From Chloroflexota bacterium (GTDB taxonomy: Bacteria; Chloroflexota; Dehalococcoidia; Lucifugimonadales; UBA2985): DNA of 35,202 nt. The translations under genes and the position numbers were made by a program. Below the pieces are notes generated by a model. The model saw only the letters and a list, made by a program, of their open reading frames with translations, searched no databases and was not told the DNA's origin. Positions 14,562 to 24,000 of the stretch are shown here, piece after piece. How positions within the stretch are numbered: the stretch's first letter is position 1; the number at the start of each line of letters is the position of its first letter. The stretch spans positions 1 to 35,202 of the forward strand of contig JAPPHY010000021.1 of NCBI GenBank assembly GCA_028877205.1. The letters run 5' to 3'.

Positions 14562-15515
14562 ATGACTCGCACCGGCACTCCTGACGAGGCCGAAATCCTC
14601 AGCTACGTACCATTGGTTAGCAACTGGGGCAGGTGGGGGGAGGACGATCAGCATGGCACCATCAATCACCTGGGGCCTGAGCAGCGCCGGCGCGCCGCGT
14701 CTCTCGTGCAGGACGGCGTGGCCGTGTCGTGCGCCAGGCCCATCACAACTGAGCTGGCCGTCGATGTGCGGAATCCGTTCATCCACTATATGACGGGTTC
14801 CGGCGAGGGCTTTCCCGTGACCCACCCTGAGGGGCCGCCCGAGCCGATGCAGGGCAGCGGCGACTTCATCGGCGTGGCGTTTCACGGATACGCGATCACG
14901 CACCTGGACTCGCTCTGCCACATCTTCTGGAACGGCCAGATGTACAACGGCCGTCCCGCGGCGATGGTGACCACGCGTGAGGGCGCCACTGCAAACGCCA
15001 TTGACGTGCTCAAGGACGGCGTGATGGGTCGAGGCGTGCTGCTGGACGCCGCCCGGCATCGAGGCGTGGACTGGATGGAGCCCGGTGAGGGCGTGATGCC
15101 CGACGAGCTGAGCGCGATGGAGGAGGAGCAGGGTGTGCGCGTGGAGCAGGGCGATCTGCTGCTGGTGCGCACTGGCCACTACCGCCGACGTAGGGAGGTT
15201 GGCCCACGGCCGCTGCCCGACGGCTGGCCCGGCCTCCACGCGTCGTGCATACCGTGGCTGCACGAGAGGAGCATCGCGGTGCTTGGCGGCGACACCGTCA
15301 GCGACGCGGTGCCGTCCGGCTACCCCAACCTTCGCCAGCCTATCCACCAGATTGCGCTGCCGCACATGGGCCTGTGGCTCATCGACAACTGCAACCTGGA
15401 GGAGCTTGCCGCGGCGTGCGCCGAGCGGGGGCGCTGGGAGTTCCAGCTCACCCTCGCGCCGCTGCGCGTCCAGTACGGCACCGGATCGCCGGTGAACCCG
15501 ATTGCGGTGCTTTAG
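14562..15515 (+). CDS. Cyclase-family metal hydrolase (kynurenine formamidase-like)
   Basis: Putative cyclase (PF04199) of 317 residues. The metal-binding signature HxxxxxHxDxxxH is present as FHGYAITHLDSLCH, giving His108, His114, Asp116 and His120. A second conserved stretch is LLVRTGHY near residue 204. The family includes bacterial kynurenine formamidases, isatin hydrolases and other metal-dependent ring or amide hydrolases; the residues W-G..D..G (NWGRWGEDDQHGTINHL) are typical of the longer members. The ATG at 14562 has a ggaaggggg site. It leads a run of five genes on the same strand with gaps of 67, 42, 10 and 10 bp. The substrate is not identified; opening of a cyclic amide or lactone is plausible. 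Confidence 0.88.
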   Translation: MTRTGTPDEAEILSYVPLVSNWGRWGEDDQHGTINHLGPEQRRRAASLVQDGVAVSCARPITTELAVDVRNPFIHYMTGSGEGFPVTHPEGPPEPMQGSGDFIGVAFHGYAITHLDSLCHIFWNGQMYNGRPAAMVTTREGATANAIDVLKDGVMGRGVLLDAARHRGVDWMEPGEGVMPDELSAMEEEQGVRVEQGDLLLVRTGHYRRRREVGPRPLPDGWPGLHASCIPWLHERSIAVLGGDTVSDAVPSGYPNLRQPIHQIALPHMGLWLIDNCNLEELAAACAERGRWEFQLTLAPLRVQYGTGSPVNPIAVL

Positions 15516-15582
15516 CCCGCCGCACAGACCGTCCGGCTCCTGCGCGGGCCTCGGTCTCAGCCCACATTCCGGGAGGTAGACA

Positions 15583-16332
15583 TTGCAGCAGCTTGAGCCC
15601 GTCCAGCGCGCGCTGGTCGTTACCCCACATCCCGACGACGCCGAGTTCGGCTGCGCGGGCACCGTGGCTCTCCTTGTCCGCGAGGGCAGGGAGGTGTTCT
15701 ACGTGGTGGCCACCAGCGGCAACAAGGGCGGCCGCGACACAGACATGACCGCCGACTACCTCACGGAGGCGCGGCAGGACGAGCAGCGCAGGGCCGCCGA
15801 GGTTCTCGGTGTGTCCGAAGTGGTGTTCCTGGACTTCGGCGACGGCGAGCTGGAGGACGACCACGCCTTCCGCCGGGAGCTCGTCTACCACATACGCCGC
15901 CTCAAGCCGGACATCGTGTTCACGACCGACCCCTTTCGCACGTCGTTCTACATCCACCGCGACCACCGCATGACCGGCATCGTGACGCTGGACGCGGCGT
16001 TCCCCTATGCGCGGGACAGGCTCCACTACCCGGAGCACATCGAGCAGGGGCTGGACGGCCACAACGTCGACGAGGTGTTCCTGTGGGGGTCGGAGTTGCC
16101 GGACACGTTCATCGACGTAAGCGACGTGGTCGATCTGAAGGTGAAGTCGCTGTTGGCGCACACGAGCCAGATGCAGGACCACATAAAGGAGGCCGGCGGC
16201 GAGGAGGCGTTCGGCGAGCGGATGAAGGCGATGTCCCAGAGGTGGATGAAGCGCCACAACCTGCCTTTCGAGCATGCCGAGGGGTTTCGACGCTACGGCA
16301 TCCGGCGGATGAGGGAAGAGGAGGAGTCCTAG
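15583..16332 (+). CDS. PIG-L / LmbE-family deacetylase
   Basis: Zinc-dependent N-deacetylase family protein of 249 residues. The PHPDDAE motif (15-21) supplies His16 and Asp19, and IHRDH (124-128) supplies the third ligand, His128. The family includes GlcNAc-PI deacetylase, MshB and Bca, and also many hydrolases of unknown substrate. The start is TTG at 15583 with a ggaggt site 5 nt upstream; no better ATG fits, because the fold begins at RALVVTPHPDD. Second gene of the cluster, 67 bp after the cyclase. An amide hydrolysis step in the same catabolic route is a reasonable guess. Confidence 0.9.
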   Translation: MQQLEPVQRALVVTPHPDDAEFGCAGTVALLVREGREVFYVVATSGNKGGRDTDMTADYLTEARQDEQRRAAEVLGVSEVVFLDFGDGELEDDHAFRRELVYHIRRLKPDIVFTTDPFRTSFYIHRDHRMTGIVTLDAAFPYARDRLHYPEHIEQGLDGHNVDEVFLWGSELPDTFIDVSDVVDLKVKSLLAHTSQMQDHIKEAGGEEAFGERMKAMSQRWMKRHNLPFEHAEGFRRYGIRRMREEEES

Positions 16333-16374
16333 ACTGCGCGACCGCGATACGACGCGGCAGACGGGAGGCGAGAT

Positions 16375-17169
16375 ATGCCGTTCGTGAATCTGGAAGAGAC
16401 GACGATCCACTACGAGGAAGCGGGGAGCGGGTCGCTTGCCTACCTGTTCTGTCCGGGCCTTGGCGGCGACGGCAGCGGCTTCGTGGACCACTTCGACTTC
16501 TGGGCGGAGCACTTCCAGCGGGTGTTGACGTGGGACTACCGCGGCGCCGGGCAGTCGTCGCAGGCCGCAAAGTACAACCTGCCGCTGTTCGCTAAGGACC
16601 TGAACGCCATGATGGACGCGCTGGGCATCGAGAAGGCGGTGCTGCACGGCGTGTCCTGGGGCGGCGTGGTAGTGCAGCAGTTCGCGCTGGACTACGTCGA
16701 GCGTTGCGCGGCGATCGTGCTGGACTCCACGTCCAGCGAGGTGAACGTGGCGGCGTCGGAGAACTGGTACAACCGCGGCGAGGTTGCCCGGCTTGGCTCC
16801 GCCGCGCAGGTTGGGGAGTTCAGGCCTGCGTTCGCGGGCCACACGTCGAGTGCGCAGGCGGCGCAGCAGCAGGGCGTGCAGGTGAAGCCGGAGCACCTCG
16901 AATCGTACGTGGCGAGCGCACGTGCGATAGCCGGCCTGCGTGAGCACCCGTTCACTCCTCGACTCGGTCAGATCACGTGCCCCGCGCTGGTGGTGGCCGG
17001 TGGGCAGGACGCCACGGCTGGCGCGGGTGGCTCGGTGATACTGTCGCGGAACCTGCCGAATGCTAGGCTGGAGATCTTCCAGGACGCGGGCCACGGCGTG
17101 TTCCGGCACAAGCGCGACGAGTTCCGCGAGCTGGTGCTGGAGTTCTGCCGCGAGCACGGCGTGCTGTAG
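16375..17169 (+). CDS. Alpha/beta hydrolase
   Basis: Alpha/beta-hydrolase fold enzyme of 264 residues, the size of 3-oxoadipate enol-lactonase or haloperoxidase-like members. Nucleophile Ser94 lies in HGVSWGG, and the acid is probably Asp212 in VVAGGQDATAG. The catalytic His is His240 in FQDAGHGVFRHK. The oxyanion region is FCPGLGGDG. Cytoplasmic; no signal peptide. The ggagg ribosome-binding site precedes the ATG, 42 bp after the PIG-L gene. It would hydrolyse an ester, lactone or C-C bond; the substrate is unknown. Confidence 0.9.
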   Translation: MPFVNLEETTIHYEEAGSGSLAYLFCPGLGGDGSGFVDHFDFWAEHFQRVLTWDYRGAGQSSQAAKYNLPLFAKDLNAMMDALGIEKAVLHGVSWGGVVVQQFALDYVERCAAIVLDSTSSEVNVAASENWYNRGEVARLGSAAQVGEFRPAFAGHTSSAQAAQQQGVQVKPEHLESYVASARAIAGLREHPFTPRLGQITCPALVVAGGQDATAGAGGSVILSRNLPNARLEIFQDAGHGVFRHKRDEFRELVLEFCREHGVL

Positions 17170-17179
17170 GAGGTAAAGT

Positions 17180-17980
17180 ATGCTTGAGTCATTGAGCCTT
17201 GATGGCAGGGTGGTGGTGGTGACCGGGGGAGGCACCGGCCTGGGCAGGGCGATGGGCCGTCATCTTGCACGCGCGGGCGCCGACATCGTGATTGCCGGTC
17301 GCAGGACCGGCCCGATAGAGGAGGCGGCCGAGGAGTTTGCGAGCATGGGGCGGAGGGCGCTGGCGATTTCGACCGACGTCACCGACTCCGCGCAGGTCAA
17401 CGCGCTGTTCGAGCGTGTGCTTGCGGAGCTTGGCCGCGTTGACGTGCTCGTGAACAACGCCGGAGGCGGCGGAGCAGGCGGCAAGCAGCTATGGGAGATC
17501 ACGGACGAGGAGTGGCGGGCCGGCATCGACACCAACCTGACGGGGGCGTTCTACTGTGCGCGCGCGGTCATCAAGCACATGGTGGACCGGGGAAGCGGCC
17601 GCATCATCAACATCTCGTCGGGCCAGGGACTGCGGGGCCAGCGGGGCAGCTTCATGTACGGCACCGCTAAAGGCGGCGTCATCCAGCTGACCCGCGTGCT
17701 GGCTGCGACCTACGGCTCGGCGGGCGTCACGAGCACATGCATCGTTCCCGGCATGATACCAGTCCGCCAGCAGGCCGACGACGAAGGGGCGAATCGTCGC
17801 CTCGCGTTTCTGCCCATGGGACGCGCCGCCACGCCCGAGGAGATGGGGCCGCTGGCCGTGTTCCTGGCCTCCGACGCGTCGGCGTACATGAACGGCGAGA
17901 TGCTCTACTGCGACGGCGCAGCGATGGCCGGCGGCGCCGCTACCACCGGCTACGCGCCCGTGATACCACTCAACGACTAG
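17180..17980 (+). CDS. Short-chain dehydrogenase/reductase
   Basis: Classical SDR of 266 residues with a complete active site: TGGGTGLG (15-22), NNAG (92-95), Ser147, Tyr160 and Lys164 (YGTAK). The C-terminal tail after CDGAAMAGG is slightly extended. An aggagg ribosome-binding site sits just after the preceding stop and the gap is 10 bp, so it is co-transcribed with the hydrolase. It is followed 10 bp later by a paralog that lacks the catalytic Lys. Likely oxidises or reduces an alcohol/ketone intermediate of the cluster's pathway. Confidence 0.92.
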   Translation: MLESLSLDGRVVVVTGGGTGLGRAMGRHLARAGADIVIAGRRTGPIEEAAEEFASMGRRALAISTDVTDSAQVNALFERVLAELGRVDVLVNNAGGGGAGGKQLWEITDEEWRAGIDTNLTGAFYCARAVIKHMVDRGSGRIINISSGQGLRGQRGSFMYGTAKGGVIQLTRVLAATYGSAGVTSTCIVPGMIPVRQQADDEGANRRLAFLPMGRAATPEEMGPLAVFLASDASAYMNGEMLYCDGAAMAGGAATTGYAPVIPLND

Positions 17981-17990
17981 AGGTGCTGAA

Positions 17991-18752
17991 ATGCCGATTC
18001 CGATGGAATGGGATCTGTCCGGCAAGTGCATTGTGCTGACGACCGGGAGTCGAGGCTGGGCGCCGATACTGGCCGAGGGTCTAGCGGAGGCGGGCGCCGA
18101 CCTCGCGATCATCGGCCACCGCCCCGAGGTGCTGAGCGCGGCGGCTGAAGCGGTGCAGAAGTACGAGAGGCGGGTGGTCACGATACCCGCCGACCTCAAA
18201 GAGCGAAATGAGGCCCAGCGGGCCATCCAGGAGGCGGTCGCATTCCTGGGCAGGATCGACGCACTGGTGAACGACCCGCAGGTCGAGTTCGCAAAGCCCA
18301 TCCTGGAGGTCACGCCGGAGGAGGTTGACGCCGTGTTCGGCCGGAACGTCAAGAGCGTGCTGTACTGCTGCCAGGAGGCGGGCAAGGCGATGATGGAGCA
18401 GGGCGGCGGTCGAATCGTGAACCTGTCGTCGGTCATGGCTGAGCGCGGCCTGTCGAACGAGGTTGTCTACTGCGCAAGCATGGCGGCGGTTGAGCAGCTC
18501 ACGAGGGCACTCGCGCTTGAGTGGGCCAAGAGCGGCGTCGCGGTCAACGGCATCGGCACAGCCTGGTACACGACTGAGGAGATTCCCCTGGAGCAGCAGC
18601 AGGAAGACCCACTGGTGCGATACCTGCCGTCGCGCAGGCTGGGCCATCCCCGTGAGATCGTCCCGCTGCTGGCGCTGCTCTGCTCGGACGGCAGCAGCAA
18701 CGTGAACGGGCAGACCATCTTCGTGGACGGCGGCGCTATGACCCACGCGTAG
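17991..18752 (+). CDS. SDR-family protein with degenerate active site
   Basis: SDR-fold protein of 253 residues, last gene of the cluster. The cofactor loop reads TTGSRGWA (17-24) instead of TGxxxGIG, and NDPQ (94-97) replaces NNAG. Ser147 and Tyr160 remain, but the catalytic Lys is Met164 (YCASM). The C-terminal DGGAMTHA is intact, so the fold is probably complete. It directly follows a canonical SDR, which suggests a non-catalytic partner in a mixed oligomer or a repurposed ligand-binding protein. Enoyl reductase-like use of a different catalytic set cannot be excluded. The gaggt ribosome-binding site precedes the ATG. Confidence 0.87.
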   Translation: MPIPMEWDLSGKCIVLTTGSRGWAPILAEGLAEAGADLAIIGHRPEVLSAAAEAVQKYERRVVTIPADLKERNEAQRAIQEAVAFLGRIDALVNDPQVEFAKPILEVTPEEVDAVFGRNVKSVLYCCQEAGKAMMEQGGGRIVNLSSVMAERGLSNEVVYCASMAAVEQLTRALALEWAKSGVAVNGIGTAWYTTEEIPLEQQQEDPLVRYLPSRRLGHPREIVPLLALLCSDGSSNVNGQTIFVDGGAMTHA

Positions 18753-18872
18753 GGGGCGGGGGCCGGGCTAGGGCGCGAGCGCAAAACAGAATTTGTCCAC
18801 AAGTGGACAGTAACTCACGCAGAAATCCTGAGAGCCGGGGCTCCCATCGCGTGCAGATGGTACGTTGATTGA

Positions 18873-19589
18873 CTACTGGGTCACAAGCCTTGGAATCGTC
18901 AAAGGCGCTGGTATCCAGTTCTCAGGTACCCATGACATGAGGTTCTGGCAGACTTGTATCTGAGAGGTGTTCTGTGTTCCGTCTGAGTAGACCAAGGGTT
19001 CATACACACACCGCCAATACTGCTCCATGGTGTCTTCGCGCCACCTACCCATTGGGTTCCTTTCCCTAACTTCAATGAACCGTTCCAAAGAGGTATACTC
19101 TTCGCTACATGGGCCTTTCGTCTGTTGCACTTCATTCATGTAGTTGGCATTTTCGATTGCGCTACGAATGTCCCACAGCGCATCATCGTGCAGGAATCGG
19201 GTGGGCAATTCTAGGCGCCTTTCCCACCACCCCTTCTCTCGAAGAATCTCCTCTTCAGTACCTTGGTACTCCACTGTCTCCAGAATGTATGAGGTACAAC
19301 GAGGGCTAAAGGAGAATTCCAACGTTAGCTCCGGCCAAATCACCAATTCTTCTGCTTGCTCACTCGAGGCCACTTGTTCAACAGAATTGCCCGTAGATTC
19401 TTGAATTTCAGTTGATCCAGGCTCGCCAGGCAACCCCTGCGGTCCCTGTTCTCCTTGTTCACCCTGGGGCCCAGGCAGTCCCTGTTCCCCTCGTTCACCC
19501 TGAGGGCCTGGCGGTCCTTGGACACACGCGGGCATCAGTAGGAGACAGAAGAACAGTGTCACTGCTTTAGCAGCCACGGATTCACGCAT
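18873..19589 (-). CDS. Lipoprotein with collagen-like repeat
   Basis: Exported lipoprotein of 238 residues. A signal segment (9-21) ends at Cys22 in LLMPAC. Immediately after it come 11 Gly-X-Y triplets (about residues 25-57), rich in GPQ, GEQ and GLP, as in bacterial collagen-like stalks. The remaining ~180 residues contain a Ser/Glu linker and a Trp- and Cys-containing C-terminal domain with four or five Cys (PRCTSY, GPCSEEY, RCVYEP, VCQNL) that I do not recognise. The collagen part probably makes a trimeric stalk that presents the C-terminal domain at the surface. The coding sequence is lower in G+C than neighbours. A gagagg site precedes the ATG. The 120-bp gap on its 3' side holds nothing clear. 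Confidence 0.8.
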   Translation of the reverse strand: MRESVAAKAVTLFFCLLLMPACVQGPPGPQGERGEQGLPGPQGEQGEQGPQGLPGEPGSTEIQESTGNSVEQVASSEQAEELVIWPELTLEFSFSPRCTSYILETVEYQGTEEEILREKGWWERRLELPTRFLHDDALWDIRSAIENANYMNEVQQTKGPCSEEYTSLERFIEVRERNPMGRWREDTMEQYWRCVYEPLVYSDGTQNTSQIQVCQNLMSWVPENWIPAPLTIPRLVTQ

Positions 19590-19753
19590 TGATCGCGCTA
19601 CCTCTCCAGCAATCTCTTCCGCACCCGATGTCTCCTATCATGCTGAGCCAAGACCAGTCTCCAATTTTACCCCTGGTTCCTCAATTGTCTATGACCATTG
19701 CCATTAGCAAAGGGTATTAGGTAGCCACAACGCATCGCTACCAGTCAAGCGCC

Positions 19754-20323
19754 TCACCTTCGCGAAATTGCCGGCGCGGATACGTTGGCCTGCGCTGCAC
19801 CTGCGGCCCAGGCCATGCTCGCGAGCATTCGCACGGGGTCGAGTACCGGCCAGAAGTCACTGTTGTTGAAGAAGTACGCGTTGGCAAAGACCGCCACGCC
19901 GGCCGCCGCCGAAATCAGCGCGCCAGCTCGCCCCGCGGCGCCTCCGGCTCGCCACAGGGCCACCGCCGCCACGCTCGAGGAGCCGAGGAACAGGGGGTTG
20001 ATGGTCTTCCACACGTCGCCGGTGTAGCTGCCGAACACGCCTGGGTAGGCGTTGGCGAGCACCACCAGGGAAAGCGTAGCCAGCGCCAGGCTGCGTACCC
20101 AGGGGACTTCACGCGTGCTCAGCCAGATCCACCAGGCGCCGCCGAACCCCATCAGAAGCGCCGGTATCTGCCACAGCTTCCAGGGCAGGTAGGGAACTGA
20201 CTTCCCATCCGGGTCGACAAGGTCCGTCCTCTCCGTCCAGGCGAAGATCGCGAGAGCAACGAAGGCCGTGACGGCCAGGGCTGGAATAGGCTTCAGGTCA
20301 CGGGGCTGAATGAGATTGAGCAT
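19754..20323 (-). CDS. Multi-pass membrane protein, hypothetical
   Basis: Integral membrane protein of 189 residues with about five or six hydrophobic helices: near 14-29, 52-68, 78-93, 112-124, 130-147 and 163-178. Conserved-looking polar loops include NAYFFNNSDFWPVLDP. No family recognised. It could be a small transporter subunit or a structural membrane protein. The gap to the lipoprotein gene downstream (19590-19753) contains no visible gene. Confidence 0.75.
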   Translation of the reverse strand: MLNLIQPRDLKPIPALAVTAFVALAIFAWTERTDLVDPDGKSVPYLPWKLWQIPALLMGFGGAWWIWLSTREVPWVRSLALATLSLVVLANAYPGVFGSYTGDVWKTINPLFLGSSSVAAVALWRAGGAAGRAGALISAAAGVAVFANAYFFNNSDFWPVLDPVRMLASMAWAAGAAQANVSAPAISRR

Positions 20324-20486
20324 CGTGGGCTCCGGTGAACTTGGTATTACGGCGGTCTCTCTCGGTTCGCCACCGGCTGCGTCCGCGCGAAGGCAGTCCA
20401 GATGATAGCAGTGTCCGGAGTGGCGGTCAACGCAAGCCAGCGGGCCGACTCTATTCCCGCTCGCGCGCTGCGGCGGCCGGGTGTAC

Positions 20487-20492
20487 TATAAT
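20487..20492 (+). promoter_or_regulatory. Consensus -10 TATAAT upstream of the small helical protein
   Basis: Perfect TATAAT in a G+C-rich context, 53 nt before the ATG at 20546. The -35 is not obvious. Confidence 0.5.
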
Positions 20493-20545
20493 CGTCGGTA
20501 TGGAGATGAGCCAGCCCGGACATCGCCGATAGCGGAGGAGTGCAG

Positions 20546-20848
20546 ATGAGCACGACAAGTTCACTGGATGACAGATTCGAGGAGGCCGAACGGGGCCTGG
20601 ACTGGCTGGAGAAGCTGGAGGCGCTGCAGGCGCGCTCCGCATCCGACCGAGCCGCCTATGAGGTCGCGGAGTACGTGATGAGGCTGCGGGCGGCGGTTAC
20701 TGAGCTGGCCGGTGAGCGTACGGCCTCGCAGCTGAGCGAGGACGTAGGTGAAGAAACGGCACAGCTTGTGGACGAGCTCCGGCAGGCGGGCGATAGCGAC
20801 TACTGGAACACGAGGATACGTCCCGCGCTGCTGAAGACGGACTCCTGA
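20546..20848 (+). CDS. Small helical hypothetical protein
   Basis: Cytoplasmic protein of 100 residues, highly charged and almost entirely helical (DRFEEAERGLDWLEKLEALQ, then further heptad-like stretches), consistent with a coiled-coil hairpin. No recognised family. The ATG at 20546 is preferred over the GTG at 20540 because ggagg at 20534-20538 is then 7 nt away. It stands alone between a divergent membrane protein and the M16 protease gene. Confidence 0.7.
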   Translation: MSTTSSLDDRFEEAERGLDWLEKLEALQARSASDRAAYEVAEYVMRLRAAVTELAGERTASQLSEDVGEETAQLVDELRQAGDSDYWNTRIRPALLKTDS

Positions 20849-20937
20849 AGCGGCCATCGCACCGCCGCAGCCGACGCCCTCCGTGCAATCTCATCGGCTT
20901 CACGCGCCAATTCTCTCCTTGAGTGGCGCTAAACCCC

Positions 20938-20966
20938 TTGTCAGGCCGTAATGCAGGTGGCACAAT
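20938..20966 (+). promoter_or_regulatory. Putative promoter of the M16 protease gene
   Basis: TTGTCA (20938-20943), a 17-nt spacer and CACAAT (20961-20966). Leader of about 120 nt to the ATG at 21095. Confidence 0.5.
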
Positions 20967-21094
20967 CTGATTCGCCTGTCCTATCTGCGCCGTAGCTGGA
21001 TGGACAGGCAATATTTGTGTCGAAAGCAGAGTGAATTCAATTCCGGCTAGGTTGCCGGAAGCTCCGGGCTAGCAATCGGGAGGCAAAGAGTTCG

Positions 21095-24000
21095 ATGAGC
21101 ACGAGATTTCGGTACGTGGTGGTCACTGTAGTTCTTGCGCTGCTGGCGGTCGCGCTGGCGGCATGCGAGTCGGAGCCCACGCCCGCACCAACTCAGGCGC
21201 CCACCGCCACGCCGGCGCCAACGGCTACGGCCACACTCGAGCCTACGGCCGCGCCTGAACCTACTGCGACCTCGATTCCTCCCACAGCCACATCTGTCCC
21301 CACGCCAACTGCTGAACCCACCGTTGCGCCTACCGCCACACCTACGCCGCCGCCCACTGCCACGCTTGCGCCAACGCCGACTCCTGAACCGACGGCCACG
21401 GCCACCCCGACACCCGAGCCAGACCTCCCTCTTGCCTTCGATCCACTGGTGGTTCGCGGCACGCTGTCCAACGGTATCAGATACTACATCAGGCACAACG
21501 AGGAGCCGCGGGATAGGGCGCAGATTTCGCTGGTAGTGAAGGCCGGCTCGGTCCATGAGGAGGAGCACCAGCGCGGCTTGGCCCACTACGTGGAGCACAT
21601 GGCCTTCAACGGCACTGAACGCTTCGCCAAGCAGGAGATCATCGACTACCTTGAATCCATCGGCAGCGACTTTGGCGCCGACGTCAATGCAAGCACCGGG
21701 TTCGACAGGACCGCGTACTTCCTGGAGATACCAACCGACGACCCGGAGATCACCGAGACCGCATTCGAGATTCTCAGCGATTGGGCCTACGCCGTCACCT
21801 TCGACCCCGAGGAGGTTGAGCTGGAGCGGGGCGTTGTGCTGGAGGAGTGGCGACTGAGCCAGGGCTTCTACTCAAGACTGCAGGACAACCTCTTTCAGCT
21901 GATCTTCGGCTCGTCGATCTACGCGCGGCGAGCCCCCATCGGCCTGCCGGAGGTCATCGAGTCGGCGGACGCTGATCTCCTCCGAGAGTACTACGATCGC
22001 TGGTACAGGCCTGGCCTGATGGCCGTGATAGCGGTGGGCGACTTCGACGTCAAGGCGATGGAGGCCAAGGTGAAGGAGCACTTCGCGCCGCCGCCCGAGG
22101 GCGAGGCCAGCCAGGAGAGCGCCGTCCCGGGTATAGCCACCAGCAGGCCGGTCGTGCGCATCCCAGGACACGCCGAACCGCGGATCGAGGTGTTCACCGA
22201 CTCCGAGTCGCCCGGCACTCAGTTCGTCCTCATCCGAAAGCTGGCTCCCGAGAAGGGCCAGACCAAGGCGGCATTCCGGCGATCCGTGGTCGAAAGACTC
22301 GCCTTCATGATGCTGAACGCGCGCCTGTTCGAGAGGGCTCAGGAAGCGGATGCTCCGTACCTTGTGGCCGACGGAGGCCGTTCACCCTACGCGGAGCCGC
22401 TGGACATCGTGACCTTCTCGGCCTGGGTGGAGTCGGGCGGCATCGAGGTGGGCCTGCAGGCCGTGCTGGAGGAGCTTCAGCGCGTCAGGCTGCACGGCTT
22501 CACCGAAAGCGAGCTGACCCGCGAGAAGAGCAACCTTATGAGTCAGGCGGAGAGCTACTACAGGCAGCGGGAACAAGTACCGACACAGAGCTTCGTAAAC
22601 GAGTACACGGACCACTTCCTGAACGGAACTTTGGTTCCGGGTATCAAAGCTGAGTGGGCGCTCTACCAGGAGTTGCTGGCCGAGATCGCGCTGGAAGAGT
22701 TCGCTGACGTCACGGAGCCCTGGACCATGTCTGAGGACACGTCGCTGCTCATCGTGAGGCCCGCGGCCACTGAGGCCGGAACCGACGAGGCGTTGGCATC
22801 GGCCACGCTGTCGCAGCTCATGGCGGCCGGCACACTGGACGTGGAGCCGTACGCGGACGAGCTGGGAGACGTCCCGCTTATGCCCACGCTCCCTACGCCC
22901 GGCAGCATCATCTCCGAAGAGCAGATTGGGTCGATCGACGCGCAGAGATGGACGCTTTCCAACGGCGTAACTGTGATCGCCAAGCAGACCGACTTCCGCG
23001 ACGACGAGGTGGAGTTCACCGCCTTCAGTCCCGGCGGGCACTCGCTCGTGTCGGACGAAGATCACACTTCCGCGCTGTTCGCAGCGGCCCTGGCTACCGG
23101 CAGCGGCGTTGGCGTCCACGACCGGGTGGCCCTGGACAAGCTGCTGGCCGGCAAGAGGGTGTCTGTGTCCCCGTACATCGCCGAGCTGTTCGAGGGCTTC
23201 TCCGGGAGTGCCTCACCGGATGACATGGAGACCATGTTCCAGCTTATCGCGCTCTACTCCACCATGCCGCGCTTCGACCCGGTCGTATTCGACCAGTTCG
23301 AGGCGCGACTGCGCAGCATTGCGGAGTTCTACGCGGCCGAGCCCGACGTCGTCCTGTTCGACACAGTGAGATCGGTGCTGAGCCAGAACCACCTGCGGGA
23401 GCGTCCTCTATCCGTCGAGCTGATCGAGGAGCTAAGCCTGCAGCGCGCCGCTGCCGTGTACGCCGACCGGTTCGCAGACATGAGCGATGCAACGTTCGTT
23501 TTCGTGGGCGCGTTCGAGTGGGAGACGATGCGCTCGCTGGCCGAGACGTACCTGGCCAGCCTGCCGACCACGGGCCGAGCCGAGGAGTGGCGCGACACGG
23601 GGATCGACCCGCCGCCGGGTATCGAGGAGCACGTGGTGCACAAGGGCGTCGAGCCGCGCAGCAACTCGGTGCTCGTCTATGCCGGGGACATGGAGTGGAG
23701 CAGGGGAGAGGCCCTCAGGCTCAACGTTGCCGGAGAGATGCTGGGAACTCGCCTGCGAGAGCGGATCCGCGAGGCGCTGAGCGGCACGTATGCCATCAGC
23801 GTGAACTCGGGCAGTCGCAGCCTCCCGGACCCCGAGTACCAGATCTCCATAATCTTCGGCAGCGACCCGTCTCGCACTGAAGAGCTGTTCGGCGAGGTCC
23901 TGACCGAGGTGGCGTGGCTGCGAGAGGGTGGTGAGCAGGAGTATCTGGACAAGGCCAAGGAGCTACTCCGCACCTCAAGGGAGGAGCAGCTGCGGATGAA

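Noticed and set aside
15448-17235. 595-codon open frame on the minus strand
   Set aside because: Covers the complementary strand of the PIG-L and hydrolase genes, whose motifs and ribosome-binding sites are clear on the plus strand.
19438-19530. Short tandem repeat that might look like a CRISPR or VNTR
   Set aside because: It is the coding repeat of the collagen-like Gly-X-Y stretch; there are no spacers.
21180-21425. Low-complexity GC-rich repeat resembling a tandem repeat locus
   Set aside because: It encodes the Thr/Pro/Ala linker of the M16 lipoprotein and keeps its frame throughout.
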